Source: Alphaproteobacteria bacterium
Lineage (GTDB): Bacteria > Pseudomonadota > Alphaproteobacteria > UBA7887
Direction: 5' to 3'
Assembly (NCBI GenBank): GCA_028289725.1
Contig: JANQOH010000347.1
Coordinates: 1 to 33,568, forward strand
Length of the DNA stretch: 33,568 nt
The position numbers were made by a program, and so were the translations under genes. Under the pieces are notes generated by a model, which saw only the letters and a list, made by a program, of their open reading frames with translations, was not told where the DNA came from and made no database searches. Of the stretch, positions 8,810 through 16,159 are shown one piece after another. Within the stretch, counting starts at the first letter, position 1, and each line of letters opens with the position of its first letter.

Positions 8810-9586
8810 GTGACGAAGACCCTGCAAAGCGAAGTGGCTTATGCGATGGAGGCGCCGGAGTGCCTGCTGCCGTATTTGCCATATCTGCTTCAGGACTTGC
8901 CCTCATTGAGCGGCGCAGAGGACGACGTTGTCGACGTGCTGAGCGAGGTCGGCTTCCCAAGTGGCGGCACTGTTTTGGATCTCGGATGCGGACGAGGCGA
9001 CATAGCAATCCGGGTGGCGCGGGCTTTCGGAGCCGAGGTCACAGGCGTAGACGGTTATCCACCGTTCATCGAGATCGCGCGGCAGTCGGCGAAGCAAGCG
9101 AGGCTGCAACAGCGCTGTAGATTTGTCGCAGGCGATCTGCGCAAGTCGCTGGCCAAACCCGCGCGCTTCGACGCCGTATTGATGATCGCGGTCGGACCGG
9201 TGCTGGGCGATTCTGCCAAGACTATAAGCATGCTGCGCACCGTCGTGCGCGATGGTGGCTGGATCATCATCGACGATGCATATCTGGATGACGGCGTGCC
9301 TTCATCGGCGGCCTACGAGGACTATGTCGAACGGGAAGCGATGGAGGCCGGGGTGACACAATTCGGCGACACAATCGTCGCGCGGCGGGTACGAAGCCCG
9401 GCCGGTAGGTCGTTCAATGCGCTTACGCTTGAGGCCATTCCCAAGCGCGCCAAGGCACTAGCAGAACGGCATCCGGAACTCTCGGATGCGATCAGCCATT
9501 ATGTCGCGAGACAGTTTGAGGAAGTTGCACTGATGGACGGCCCGATGGTCCCGACACTGTGGGCGATCCAGAAGACTTTCGCTTGA
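8810..9586 (+). CDS. Class I SAM-dependent methyltransferase
   Basis: This encodes 258 residues from GTG 8810, with a GAGGAAAG ribosome site just upstream. Motif I (VLDLGCGRGD, residues 55-64) binds S-adenosylmethionine. The acidic residue at the end of strand 2 follows (VTGVDG, 77-82), and VAGDLRKSL and the hydrophobic strand VLMIAVGPVLG mark later motifs. The substrate is unknown. Aryl polyene pathways can include a methyltransferase for the ring, but this gene is 4.7 kb from the pathway operon with several unrelated genes between, so a link is only speculative. Confidence 0.85.
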   Translation: MTKTLQSEVAYAMEAPECLLPYLPYLLQDLPSLSGAEDDVVDVLSEVGFPSGGTVLDLGCGRGDIAIRVARAFGAEVTGVDGYPPFIEIARQSAKQARLQQRCRFVAGDLRKSLAKPARFDAVLMIAVGPVLGDSAKTISMLRTVVRDGGWIIIDDAYLDDGVPSSAAYEDYVEREAMEAGVTQFGDTIVARRVRSPAGRSFNALTLEAIPKRAKALAERHPELSDAISHYVARQFEEVALMDGPMVPTLWAIQKTFA

Positions 9587-9794
9587 GATTACGCGGCACA
9601 TCGCTTCAGACTCCCAAATGTGCCTTATGCCGAACGTGGCGGACGAGCGCGCTTCGGGAAGCGTGGTTCTTTCTTGATGACATCTCGGAAGGACAATTGA
9701 ATGCCATCAAACTGTGGCTTTGTCCGCAGACCGGCCATCAATCCGGCGTAGCGGAACGTCACACAAACGGCGGCGAATGGCCCGATGCGGAATG

Positions 9795-10217
9795 TCAGCT
9801 AAGATACCTCACAAACACGACTTCGGGATCGTCCGGGTCCAAATGATCGATGACGCCTGCTTTTTGGTAACCGCGCGTTTCCAACAGCGCCTGCATGGGG
9901 CGATTGGATTGATTCGTGGAAGTGAAGAGCTGACGGGTTGTGGCGCTGGTCTCCGCCGCCTGAAAGAGGGCGGTAGCTAGACCTCGACGCCGCGCGCTAC
10001 CTTTCACCACCACAAGCGAAACAAAGTCTCTGCCAAAGAAGTGACGGTGCGACAAGACTAAATAGCCTTCTGGGAGATTACCGCGCCCTGCTACCCAGCA
10101 GCCGTCCTGTGCAATCGCCTGCGAAACGAGCGCGCGCCTATCCGCATCAACGCCTGCAACGGGATCAATGCGGGCGATGTCTTCAAGATCACTTTCGGTC
10201 GATAGTCGTGCCCACAT
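9795..10217 (-). CDS. GNAT family N-acetyltransferase
   Basis: This encodes 140 residues beginning MWARLSTESDLEDIARID, the usual GNAT opening. Motif A is FVSLVVVKGSARRRGLATALFQAAE, with the R-R-G-L-A acetyl-CoA loop, followed by TSTNQSNRPMQALLETRGYQKAG, a motif B pattern for RimI-like enzymes. The substrate cannot be told. It stands alone, convergent with the methyltransferase gene, with the tRNA-Ser gene upstream on the same strand. Confidence 0.85.
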   Translation of the reverse strand: MWARLSTESDLEDIARIDPVAGVDADRRALVSQAIAQDGCWVAGRGNLPEGYLVLSHRHFFGRDFVSLVVVKGSARRRGLATALFQAAETSATTRQLFTSTNQSNRPMQALLETRGYQKAGVIDHLDPDDPEVVFVRYLS

Positions 10218-10310
10218 ATTTGCAACATATGTACTATGCTCGAGTGATCGAAATCGGCGAGAATTTGTCGTTGCAGAAAGCTCCGAGAAGTAATGGCACG
10301 TTCTCGGGCA

Positions 10311-10401
10311 TGGCGGAGGGGGTGGGATTCGAACCCACGGTAGGGGGTTACCCTACAACGGTTTTCAAGACCGTCCCGTTAAACCACTCCGGCACCCCTC
10401 C
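10311..10401 (-). tRNA. tRNA-Ser (anticodon UGA)
   Basis: Read on the minus strand, the 91-base gene starts with acceptor GGAGGGG and ends with CCCCTCC, discriminator G and an encoded CCA. The anticodon loop is CTTGAAA, giving anticodon TGA, which reads UCA and related serine codons. The long variable arm (about 17 bases, TGTAGGGTAACCCCCTA region) and the T arm GTGGGTTCGAATCCCAC confirm a class II serine tRNA. No integrase gene or repeated 3' end is nearby. Confidence 0.97.
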
Positions 10402-10785
10402 AGTTTTAAATATCAGTAGGTTATTCGGATTTCCGACGAACCAAGAATGGCAACTGCACCCCTGTCACTCGCGGATATTTCTTCTAACGCAAGGCCAAGC
10501 GCAGCGTCTAGCCGTTCGGCTGCACCCTTCGAATGTTCCTCTCCAGCGACAACATGATTGATCTAGATACGCCGGGCCTCATGTGAGCGAAATCTGACGC
10601 CTCAAAGAATGCTCTGAATAGGCCCAAGTCATGCCATGAAGATTCTTTGGCGCGCCGTCCAGTGACGTCAATGGGGTCAGCGGCCATTGCTAGCGCGCAA
10701 CGGCAATGCGGGTTCTCGAAGCCTGCATTGGACAGGCAACTCGTACTGATCTCGCTTCGGAGATCACCGAATCCGCCGATGTCTC
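10402..10785. other. Intergenic region with one hairpin; no gene seen
   Basis: About 384 bases between the tRNA gene and the lipoprotein gene on the minus strand. A perfect 7-bp inverted repeat TGATCTC/GAGATCA with a 6-base loop (10747-10766) begins 20 bases beyond the stop of the lipoprotein gene and may end its transcript, but no T tract follows. The tRNA promoter should lie near 10402-10450 on the minus strand; I cannot define it. Confidence 0.4.
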
Positions 10786-11334
10786 CTAGTAATTGGTCTC
10801 AAAATACTCGCGCGTAATGAACGCGATGTAGTCGTGCAAATTGTCATCGCTTTTGCCAATGGACCATCCGCCGGCCATGGCATCCGCGTCACGTTGAATT
10901 CTGGGCGCCGCGATAACCTCCCCGCCTTCCTCCTCGCTAATCTTGAGATCCAAATCGATGTTCGAATCTCCGGCGAACGCTCCGACCCAAAAGCGGGCGC
11001 CGCCGCTCACGATCCTGATCGATACCAATTCAGGTTGAACAATAAGTTTGCCGGACCGTTCAGCGGGGTCCGCACGCGACCACATGTCGAATAGCGGAAG
11101 CAATTTTTCGCTGATGTGTTCTTCGAGTATTTTTGCCTCAACCACTTTATCTGCGTCTTCGGTGACAGCCGGGCTCAAGACAAACGGTTTGAGTTCATAA
11201 TCGGCGAAGGTAGCAAAGGCTTTTGTTGGCTTGGGGAGTCTCGCAGCCTCCTCAACCGCGACCGAATTAAGCTTCTCTGGGTCTGCGGCACACCCGGTGA
11301 GAAGTAGAACCACAATGGGGAGACATTTTTTCAT
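10786..11334 (-). CDS. Lipoprotein of unknown function
   Basis: The frame is open upstream, but ATG 11334 gives a standard lipoprotein signal: MKKCLPIVVLLLTGC with lipobox LTGC (an adjacent GTG at 11337 is also possible). The mature part, about 167 residues, is rich in acidic residues and mixed alpha/beta, with a clear strand ARFWVGAFAG and a C-terminal segment ending FITREYFETNY. I recognise no family. It is transcribed away from the plus-strand lipoprotein gene at 11719, with about 384 bases between them. It probably sits in the inner or outer membrane facing the periplasm. Confidence 0.75.
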   Translation of the reverse strand: MKKCLPIVVLLLTGCAADPEKLNSVAVEEAARLPKPTKAFATFADYELKPFVLSPAVTEDADKVVEAKILEEHISEKLLPLFDMWSRADPAERSGKLIVQPELVSIRIVSGGARFWVGAFAGDSNIDLDLKISEEEGGEVIAAPRIQRDADAMAGGWSIGKSDDNLHDYIAFITREYFETNY

Positions 11335-11718
11335 CACGGGTCCGCCAATTCGAAACGTCAATGATTTCAGACGGCTAAGGTGACCCGATCGGTTGGTTTT
11401 TTCAATATTTAATTGAACCAATGCATCGAACCACAACATTGAGGCTGGTTCCGCTGCGGCTTTAGCGAACGCCGGTGGCCCAAGAGGTGGACTGTTCATG
11501 CCAGGAACGGGTCAAGGGCGCACCGCAGCGCACTTGGCTGCAAGTTGAAAAGGGTCGTGGGGTGGGAATTTTCACTTTAGAGTTGTGCCGATTTTCCACT
11601 AGTCTATGCCCCAGCTTCGGTTGAATTGGGGCGACGTGCCTGGCGAGCACAGACAAATCGGAATTTCTCGGCCTTGCGCGACGGCGCTGGCTCAGCAACT
11701 GATCTGAGGAGACAATCC
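11335..11718. other. Divergent intergenic region
   Basis: About 384 bases between two divergent lipoprotein genes, so promoters for both should lie here. An imperfect hairpin, GCCCCA (11608-11613) with TGGGGC (11627-11632) and an inner TTC/GAA pair, lies upstream of the plus-strand gene and could be part of its leader. No further gene was recognised. Confidence 0.4.
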
Positions 11719-12177
11719 GTGAAAATAGTGTGGCGATTTTTCGTTGGTTCGTTGTTCGCAATGTCACTGGCGGCTTGCGAGCCATTGCTGATTCCCATGT
11801 ACGAACTCAGCAATCAACCGGTCGGGTCGGCGGCGACGCAAGACGAGGTGCGCGATGCGATCGAATCCGGCGCGGCGGCCGCGGGATGGGAAACGCAGGA
11901 AGCCGGCCCTGGCAACATTTTGGCGACTTACAACATTCGTGTTCATACAGTCGTTGCGGACATTCAATACTCAGCGTCGGGCTACAGCATCAACTACGAC
12001 ACGAGCAATCAAATGAAAGTCCACTGCACGGAGGACGAAAAGAAGAACAGCCGGATAAAGATCACGAGTTCGGATATCTGCCCGGGAGGCGCCAAGCCGC
12101 TGTACATTCACAAAGCGTATAAGCAGTGGGTCGATCAGCTGGATGCGTCGATCGCCCAGGCGCTAGCCGCGGGATGA
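11719..12177 (+). CDS. Small lipoprotein, paralogue of the one at 13132
   Basis: This encodes 152 residues from GTG 11719, with a GAGGAG ribosome site (11706-11711) at good spacing. The signal MKIVWRFFVGSLFAMSLAAC ends in lipobox LAAC. The mature protein shares a pattern with the lipoprotein at 13132: 'GW...e.gpG...atynirvHT...adiQYS..gYSInY..S', then 'IHkaYkqWvdqLd..Ia.aL'. It differs in an insertion of about 25 residues that carries two cysteines (HCTEDEKK... and SSDICPGG). These may form a disulphide. Its 3' end overlaps the convergent PPTase gene by 43 bases. I do not recognise a family and the function is unknown. Confidence 0.8.
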   Translation: MKIVWRFFVGSLFAMSLAACEPLLIPMYELSNQPVGSAATQDEVRDAIESGAAAAGWETQEAGPGNILATYNIRVHTVVADIQYSASGYSINYDTSNQMKVHCTEDEKKNSRIKITSSDICPGGAKPLYIHKAYKQWVDQLDASIAQALAAG

Positions 12178-12953
12178 TCTGAGGCGAACGCACGGCTTCG
12201 GGGGCGCGATTGGTTTGAGCGAATTGGCTTAAGGGTCAGCTCGGCGTGCGGGTCATAACCCATGCCTTGGCTGGCGGGCGGCAACGCGACTGCGATTCCG
12301 AGAGCATAGTTCGTCGCGCACACGCGCTGCTCCACTAGGAACTCACGGTCGTCCAATCGCACCCGCGTGACCACCGGGTTCACATTCGTGCCGCGGAGGG
12401 GCCGCTTGTGTAGAGTGGCCAAATCGACACCGGCTGCTTTCGCGATGGCCTCGCGCATCGTCCATATTCGATAGAAGGCATTGGCGCCGCCGGCACAGAC
12501 AGCGTCAATCTCGTCATCGGCAAAGGCGAAGGCGGCAAGTGCCTCCACATCTCTGTCGGGACGGCAATGTTCGACATCGATACCGACTGCGCGGTCAATC
12601 GAGACCGCGCAGGCAATCAAGCTCTGGCTATGCGAGACGCTCACAAACGGTCGCTCGGCAAGACCATGGGGCAAACAGGACTGAGCCCGGCGCGAACTGG
12701 CGTCGAAGCGCCAAGCCTTTCCCGGTATCTGAGTCACGGTTTCGATCAAGAAGCGCAGCGCGCAACGGGCCGTTAAGCTCTGAATTCGCCGGTTTGAGGA
12801 ACGGTATCGGGCGGCGCGCCGATGGTCCTCTGATGTCGCGAAAGATGTCCGAATACGCTCGGCTTCGCGATCGTGCACGTCCGAGACCGCGACGGCAATC
12901 TCACCCTGTTCGGACTCTCGATTCAGCGCGACTGAGCTCAATATTTCAAACAT
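12135..12953 (-). CDS. Sfp-type 4'-phosphopantetheinyl transferase
   Basis: This 272-residue enzyme transfers phosphopantetheine from CoA to a serine of carrier proteins. It starts at ATG 12953 after a TAAGGA ribosome site. Signature motifs are in order: FVSVSHS (103-109), the metal-binding VGIDVE (123-128, Asp126 and Glu128) and WTMREAIAKAAG (164-175), the WxxKEA motif with Arg in place of Lys. Length and domain order fit the EntD/Sfp superfamily. It lies between two paralogous lipoprotein genes and next to the aryl polyene operon, which encodes two ACPs; a third ACP lies at 32140. Activating these is the obvious role. Confidence 0.9.
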   Translation of the reverse strand: MFEILSSVALNRESEQGEIAVAVSDVHDREAERIRTSFATSEDHRRAARYRSSNRRIQSLTARCALRFLIETVTQIPGKAWRFDASSRRAQSCLPHGLAERPFVSVSHSQSLIACAVSIDRAVGIDVEHCRPDRDVEALAAFAFADDEIDAVCAGGANAFYRIWTMREAIAKAAGVDLATLHKRPLRGTNVNPVVTRVRLDDREFLVEQRVCATNYALGIAVALPPASQGMGYDPHAELTLKPIRSNQSRPRSRAFASDHPAASAWAIDASS

Positions 12954-13001
12954 TGATCCTTAGGGATAGTCAGATTTTGACAAGCGAAATGAAACTAACA
13001 A

Positions 13002-13031
13002 TTGTGACTTGGCTGGCATATGCAATATATA
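13002..13031 (+). promoter_or_regulatory. Possible sigma-70-like promoter upstream of the lipoprotein and pathway operon
   Basis: TTGTGA (13002-13007) is followed after 18 bases by TATATA (13026-13031), 100 bases upstream of the lipoprotein start in the divergent gap between it and the PPTase gene. The spacing and AT-rich setting fit a promoter, but many alphaproteobacterial promoters are weakly conserved, so this is only a candidate. Confidence 0.22.
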
Positions 13032-13131
13032 CGAAAAGAAAAAGAGACCGGTTCGGTCCGCGTCGGATTGCGTGGTTCTGTGTGAATGGTTTGAGAATTT
13101 GGAACACACTCGTCACGGCTGGGGGAATGCC

Positions 13132-13539
13132 ATGCGAAATTTGCAGTATCTTGTCGCGATCTTCGTCTCATTCGCGGTGCTTAGCGCGTGCACGCGAGAC
13201 GCACCGATTTACAATGTGAACAGCCACCCAGTGCCTCAGCCGGCGCAAGCCCTTTCGCTCACGGAAATCAAGAATATCATTATGTTGGCGGGAGCGGACC
13301 GTGGTTGGGTAATGGAGGAACAAGGTCAGGGAAGATTAGCCGGCACCTTGCTCGTAAGAACCCACACGGCAAAAGTAGACGTGCAGTATTCACAAACGGA
13401 ATACAGCATCCAATACAAAGACAGTGATAATTTACGCTATACGGGCTCAACAATTCATCGAAATTATAACAAGTGGATTATGAAACTTGAGCAGGACATC
13501 GAACGCGACCTCCAAAGAAAAGCGCTCCAACGGCAATAG
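13132..13539 (+). CDS. Small lipoprotein, paralogue of the one at 11719
   Basis: This encodes 135 residues. The upstream in-frame start at 13009 is unlikely; ATG 13132 gives the signal MRNLQYLVAIFVSFAVLSAC with lipobox LSAC. The mature part shares with the 11719 protein a GW motif (DRGWVMEEQG), RTHTAKVDVQYSQTEYSIQYKDS and IHRNYNKWIMKLEQDIERDL. It lacks the cysteine-bearing insertion. It is the first plus-strand gene before the aryl polyene operon and is probably co-transcribed with it, since the next coding frame starts at or overlaps its 3' end. Function unknown. Confidence 0.8.
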   Translation: MRNLQYLVAIFVSFAVLSACTRDAPIYNVNSHPVPQPAQALSLTEIKNIIMLAGADRGWVMEEQGQGRLAGTLLVRTHTAKVDVQYSQTEYSIQYKDSDNLRYTGSTIHRNYNKWIMKLEQDIERDLQRKALQRQ

Positions 13540-13594
13540 TCCGTCATTTGGTAGGGAGTCAGGTCGCGCGGATATTGGCACACCCATAATCGAT

Positions 13595-14311
13595 TTGACT
13601 GTGACTGCTTGGGCGGCTTGGACACCAGGCGTCGTGACGCAAAAAGATTGGCGCGCGTGGTGCCACGGGTGCCTGGACATGCCGGACGATGACAACAGCC
13701 AGCCCGACTTGCCGGAAGTGCCGATGATGATGCGCCGGCGCTTAAACAGAATGGGCCGGATGGCCGCCCGCGTCGCCTACGATGTCGGAGGGCTAGACGA
13801 AGCCGTCATTGCATATTGTTCGCGATACGGTGATAGCGTTCTGACCTTGTCGCTACTCGATGACATTGTCGACGGTGAATTACCATCGCCCGCGGGCTTC
13901 AGCATGGCGGTCCACAATGCGATCGCAGGCTGGCTATCGATTGTTGCAAAGAATAGGAATGCGCACACCGCGGTTGCGTCGGGTCCCGAAAGCCTTGCGG
14001 CCGGTTTGCTGGAGGCGTCCATGTTGATCACGGAGCAACCTGACCGCGCCGTGATGGTGCTTTATTGCCACGAACCCTTGGCACCGACCTATCGGAAATT
14101 TCAAAGCCCCAGTGATCGGCCCATTTCTTTGGCATTGATGGTCGGTCGAACGCAGACGCGCGCCGGCATTCATTTGTCAGCAAAGCCGCGAAATAGTGGC
14201 GGGAACGATGCGACAGAACCGGAAGCGTTGTCCTTTATCCGGTTTCTCCTGTCTGCTCGGCCAGAAGGGACGTTTGCCGGCGTAGGCCTTGAATGGATGA
14301 GGATGGCGTAG
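13595..14311 (+). CDS. Ketosynthase-like chain length factor (PF13723-type) of the aryl polyene pathway
   Basis: This encodes 238 residues from TTG 13595; the frame is open back to 13487 (TTG, overlapping the lipoprotein) and a GTG at 13601 is also possible. The start TVTAWAAWTPGVVTQKDWRAW and the run PMMMRRRLNRMGRMAARVA match beta-ketoacyl synthase N-terminal-like chain length factors. Where a true ketosynthase has its catalytic Cys, this has AVASGPESLAAGLLEAS, so it cannot condense chains on its own. In aryl polyene systems the homologue (ApeC) pairs with a full ketosynthase; the partner here should be the protein at 24751. It is the first gene of the operon core. Confidence 0.85.
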   Translation: MTVTAWAAWTPGVVTQKDWRAWCHGCLDMPDDDNSQPDLPEVPMMMRRRLNRMGRMAARVAYDVGGLDEAVIAYCSRYGDSVLTLSLLDDIVDGELPSPAGFSMAVHNAIAGWLSIVAKNRNAHTAVASGPESLAAGLLEASMLITEQPDRAVMVLYCHEPLAPTYRKFQSPSDRPISLALMVGRTQTRAGIHLSAKPRNSGGNDATEPEALSFIRFLLSARPEGTFAGVGLEWMRMA

Positions 14312-14313
14312 CG

Positions 14314-15108
14314 ATGTCGGCCGTGGCGCGTCAGGCTAACTATGCCTGGAGGCTATTCGGCACCGGGTCGGCGTTTCTCTTGTTCAGTCTGGGAGGCGCT
14401 TTGATGTCGGTGACGGTGTTTCCCCTCATCAATCTGGCCGTCCCAAACGATATCAGTCGCGTTTCCCTGACCCGGCGTGTCATCCGAGGTTCATTTCGGC
14501 TGTTTGTTGGCTTTCTTATCGGCATGGGCATTATTCGGTTTAGCGTGCGTGGCTCGGAACGTTTGCGCGAACTGAACGGCGCGATGGTGATTGCCAATCA
14601 TCCGTCATTGTTGGACGTGGTTTTGCTCATGTCGCTAATGCCTGAGGCGCAATGCGTCGTTAAGTCGAGATTATGGCGCAATCCGTTTCTCGGCGGCGTT
14701 GTGCGCGCGGCCGGTTACGTCAGAAATGACGGTGATCCGGAAGCACTGCTCGACGACTGTGTCGACGCGTTAAATGGCGGCCAAAACCTGGTCATTTTTC
14801 CCGAAGGTAGCCGGAGTGTCCCCGGGGAAAAGCCAAATCTCAAGCGCGGGTTTGCTCATGTCGCGTTGCGCGCGGAAGCTGATATTGTACCGATCGCGAT
14901 CTCTTGCAAACCAACCACGCTAACCAAGGGCGAACCATGGTACGCGATTCCGGAACGCCGCATTGTTTATCAATTTGAAGTCTTGGAGCCGATAGAAATA
15001 CGCGCGTATGCCAACCTCGACGTGCCAACGATCGCAGCGCGCAGGCTCTGCCAAGACGTCGACCGGATTTTCGAAAGAGAGCTGGGCTATGAGCGACCTG
15101 GAGCTTGA
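14314..15108 (+). CDS. 1-acyl-glycerol-3-phosphate acyltransferase-like (PlsC/LPLAT) enzyme
   Basis: This encodes 264 residues from ATG 14314; a GAGG site upstream favours this over ATG 14293, which would overlap the previous gene. Two hydrophobic segments (about 12-40 and 62-75) place it in the inner membrane. The acyltransferase motifs are present: NHPSLLD (H96-x4-D101) and FPEGSRSVPGE (near 167-177). LPLAT enzymes acylate glycerolipids. In aryl polyene operons such an enzyme is thought to help attach the polyene acid to a lipid or make its acceptor; that link is inference. Confidence 0.9.
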   Translation: MSAVARQANYAWRLFGTGSAFLLFSLGGALMSVTVFPLINLAVPNDISRVSLTRRVIRGSFRLFVGFLIGMGIIRFSVRGSERLRELNGAMVIANHPSLLDVVLLMSLMPEAQCVVKSRLWRNPFLGGVVRAAGYVRNDGDPEALLDDCVDALNGGQNLVIFPEGSRSVPGEKPNLKRGFAHVALRAEADIVPIAISCKPTTLTKGEPWYAIPERRIVYQFEVLEPIEIRAYANLDVPTIAARRLCQDVDRIFERELGYERPGA

Positions 15109-15361
15109 AATAAAATCTTTGATAATCGAGACGCTGAATCTGGAGGAAATTGGGCCTCAGGATATCGACAGTGCCGAGCCGCTTTTTGTGGAAGGTTTGG
15201 GCTTGGATTCGATCGACGCGCTGGAACTCGGTATGGCCATTCAGAAGACATACGGACTTAAATTCGATCCAGACAAGGACGACGTAAAATCGCATTTCGC
15301 GAGTGTCCGGAATCTGGCCCAGTTCGTTGCCGCGGGTACCGGAAAGGCCGCATCTGAATGA
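15089..15361 (+). CDS. Acyl carrier protein 1 of the pathway
   Basis: This encodes 90 residues. ATG 15089 overlaps the 3' end of the acyltransferase gene by 20 bases; longer frames give an unlikely N-terminus. The phosphopantetheine site is GLGLDSIDALELG, with Ser41. The four-helix ACP layout is clear (helix 1 DLELEIKSLIIETLNLEE, helix 2 SIDALELGMAIQKTYG). Its stop overlaps the start of the next ACP gene, so the two are translationally coupled. By family knowledge of aryl polyene systems, one ACP carries the growing chain and both may be loaded from the aromatic starter ligase at 16156. Confidence 0.92.
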   Translation: MSDLELEIKSLIIETLNLEEIGPQDIDSAEPLFVEGLGLDSIDALELGMAIQKTYGLKFDPDKDDVKSHFASVRNLAQFVAAGTGKAASE

Positions 15362-15603
15362 CACGGGACGAAATTTTCGCGACGCTGAAGAAATATCTCC
15401 ACGAAATCTTCGAAGTTGCGGAGTCCGACATCACGCTTGAATCGCGATTGGTCGAGGACTTAGACCTCGACAGTATCGACGCCGTCGACTTGATGGTGAA
15501 GCTTCAGGAATTGACGGGGCGAAAAATTCCTCCGGACGAGTTCCAGACCGTCCGGACGGTGGGCGATGTTGTTGAACGGGTTCATACGCTTCTCAGTGCG
15601 TAA
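15358..15603 (+). CDS. Acyl carrier protein 2 of the pathway
   Basis: This encodes 81 residues. ATG 15358 overlaps the stop of ACP 1 (ATGA). The attachment site LVEDLDLDSIDAVDLMVKL has Ser39. Helix 1 reads EIFATLKKYLHEIFEV. It differs clearly from ACP 1, so the two likely have distinct partners rather than being a recent duplicate. Family precedent is a pair of ACPs (ApeE/ApeF type) in aryl polyene operons. Confidence 0.93.
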   Translation: MTRDEIFATLKKYLHEIFEVAESDITLESRLVEDLDLDSIDAVDLMVKLQELTGRKIPPDEFQTVRTVGDVVERVHTLLSA

Positions 15604-16159
15604 GAAGCGGGTTCTCGGCATTGTCTTTGTCTGCGTCAGCATTCTCTACCCGTTTCTGGTTTATTTTGGTCTTAGCCACGTCGGCCCCTCAACGATCGTC
15701 GTGATTCTTCTGTGCCTGCTAGCCTGTCGAACGCTTTGGTCCAGCGAGGAGCGGGGCCTGCCCATCAGATCAACCTCTGTCATTGCCCTGGCCGGCATAG
15801 CGGGCCTGTTTCTAATCGATAGCGTGGCCGCGGTGCGCGCGTATCCGGTTTTAATCAATTTGGGGTTGGCGCTGGTATTCGCGCTATCGCTCATGAATCC
15901 GCCATCGGCGATCGAGAGGATCGCGCGTTTGACGGAACCTACCCTTGATGATTTCGGCGTTGCATATACTCGAAAAGTGACGTGGGTGTGGTTGGCCTTT
16001 TTCCTTGGCAATGGAACTATTTCGGTGTGGACGGCGGTGTACGGCACGCTCGATCAGTGGACGCTATACAACGGCGTGATTAGCTATCTTCTCATCGTAT
16101 TGCTCTTCGCTGGCGAGTATTTGGTTCGCCGCACAGTTCGGTCGCGTGCGAAAACATGA
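15596..16159 (+). CDS. Inner-membrane protein, COG4648-type, of the aryl polyene operon
   Basis: This encodes 187 residues from GTG 15596, overlapping the ACP gene by 8 bases. The start has Lys/Arg (MRKKRVLG) followed by a hydrophobic helix, and about five or six membrane segments are spread over the sequence. EPTLDDFGVAYTRKVTWVW and LGNGTISVWTAVYGTLDQWTLYNGVISYLL are typical of the small membrane protein found in aryl polyene and xanthomonadin operons (COG4648). Its biochemical role is not settled; it may act in translocation or as a scaffold for the acyl carrier step. It overlaps both neighbours, so it is clearly part of the operon. Confidence 0.85.
   Translation: MRKKRVLGIVFVCVSILYPFLVYFGLSHVGPSTIVVILLCLLACRTLWSSEERGLPIRSTSVIALAGIAGLFLIDSVAAVRAYPVLINLGLALVFALSLMNPPSAIERIARLTEPTLDDFGVAYTRKVTWVWLAFFLGNGTISVWTAVYGTLDQWTLYNGVISYLLIVLLFAGEYLVRRTVRSRAKT

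Noticed and set aside
9559-9846. 95-residue plus-strand frame after the methyltransferase gene
   Set aside because: It overlaps the methyltransferase 3' end and the 3' end of the convergent GNAT gene in a shifted phase, with no family features.
10311-10401. tRNA-Ser as an integration site for a mobile element
   Set aside because: No integrase gene is near and I found no repeat of the tRNA 3' end in the window.
10109-10561. 150-residue plus-strand open frame spanning the tRNA-Ser gene
   Set aside because: It crosses the tRNA on the opposite strand, and part of its sequence is just the translated tRNA.
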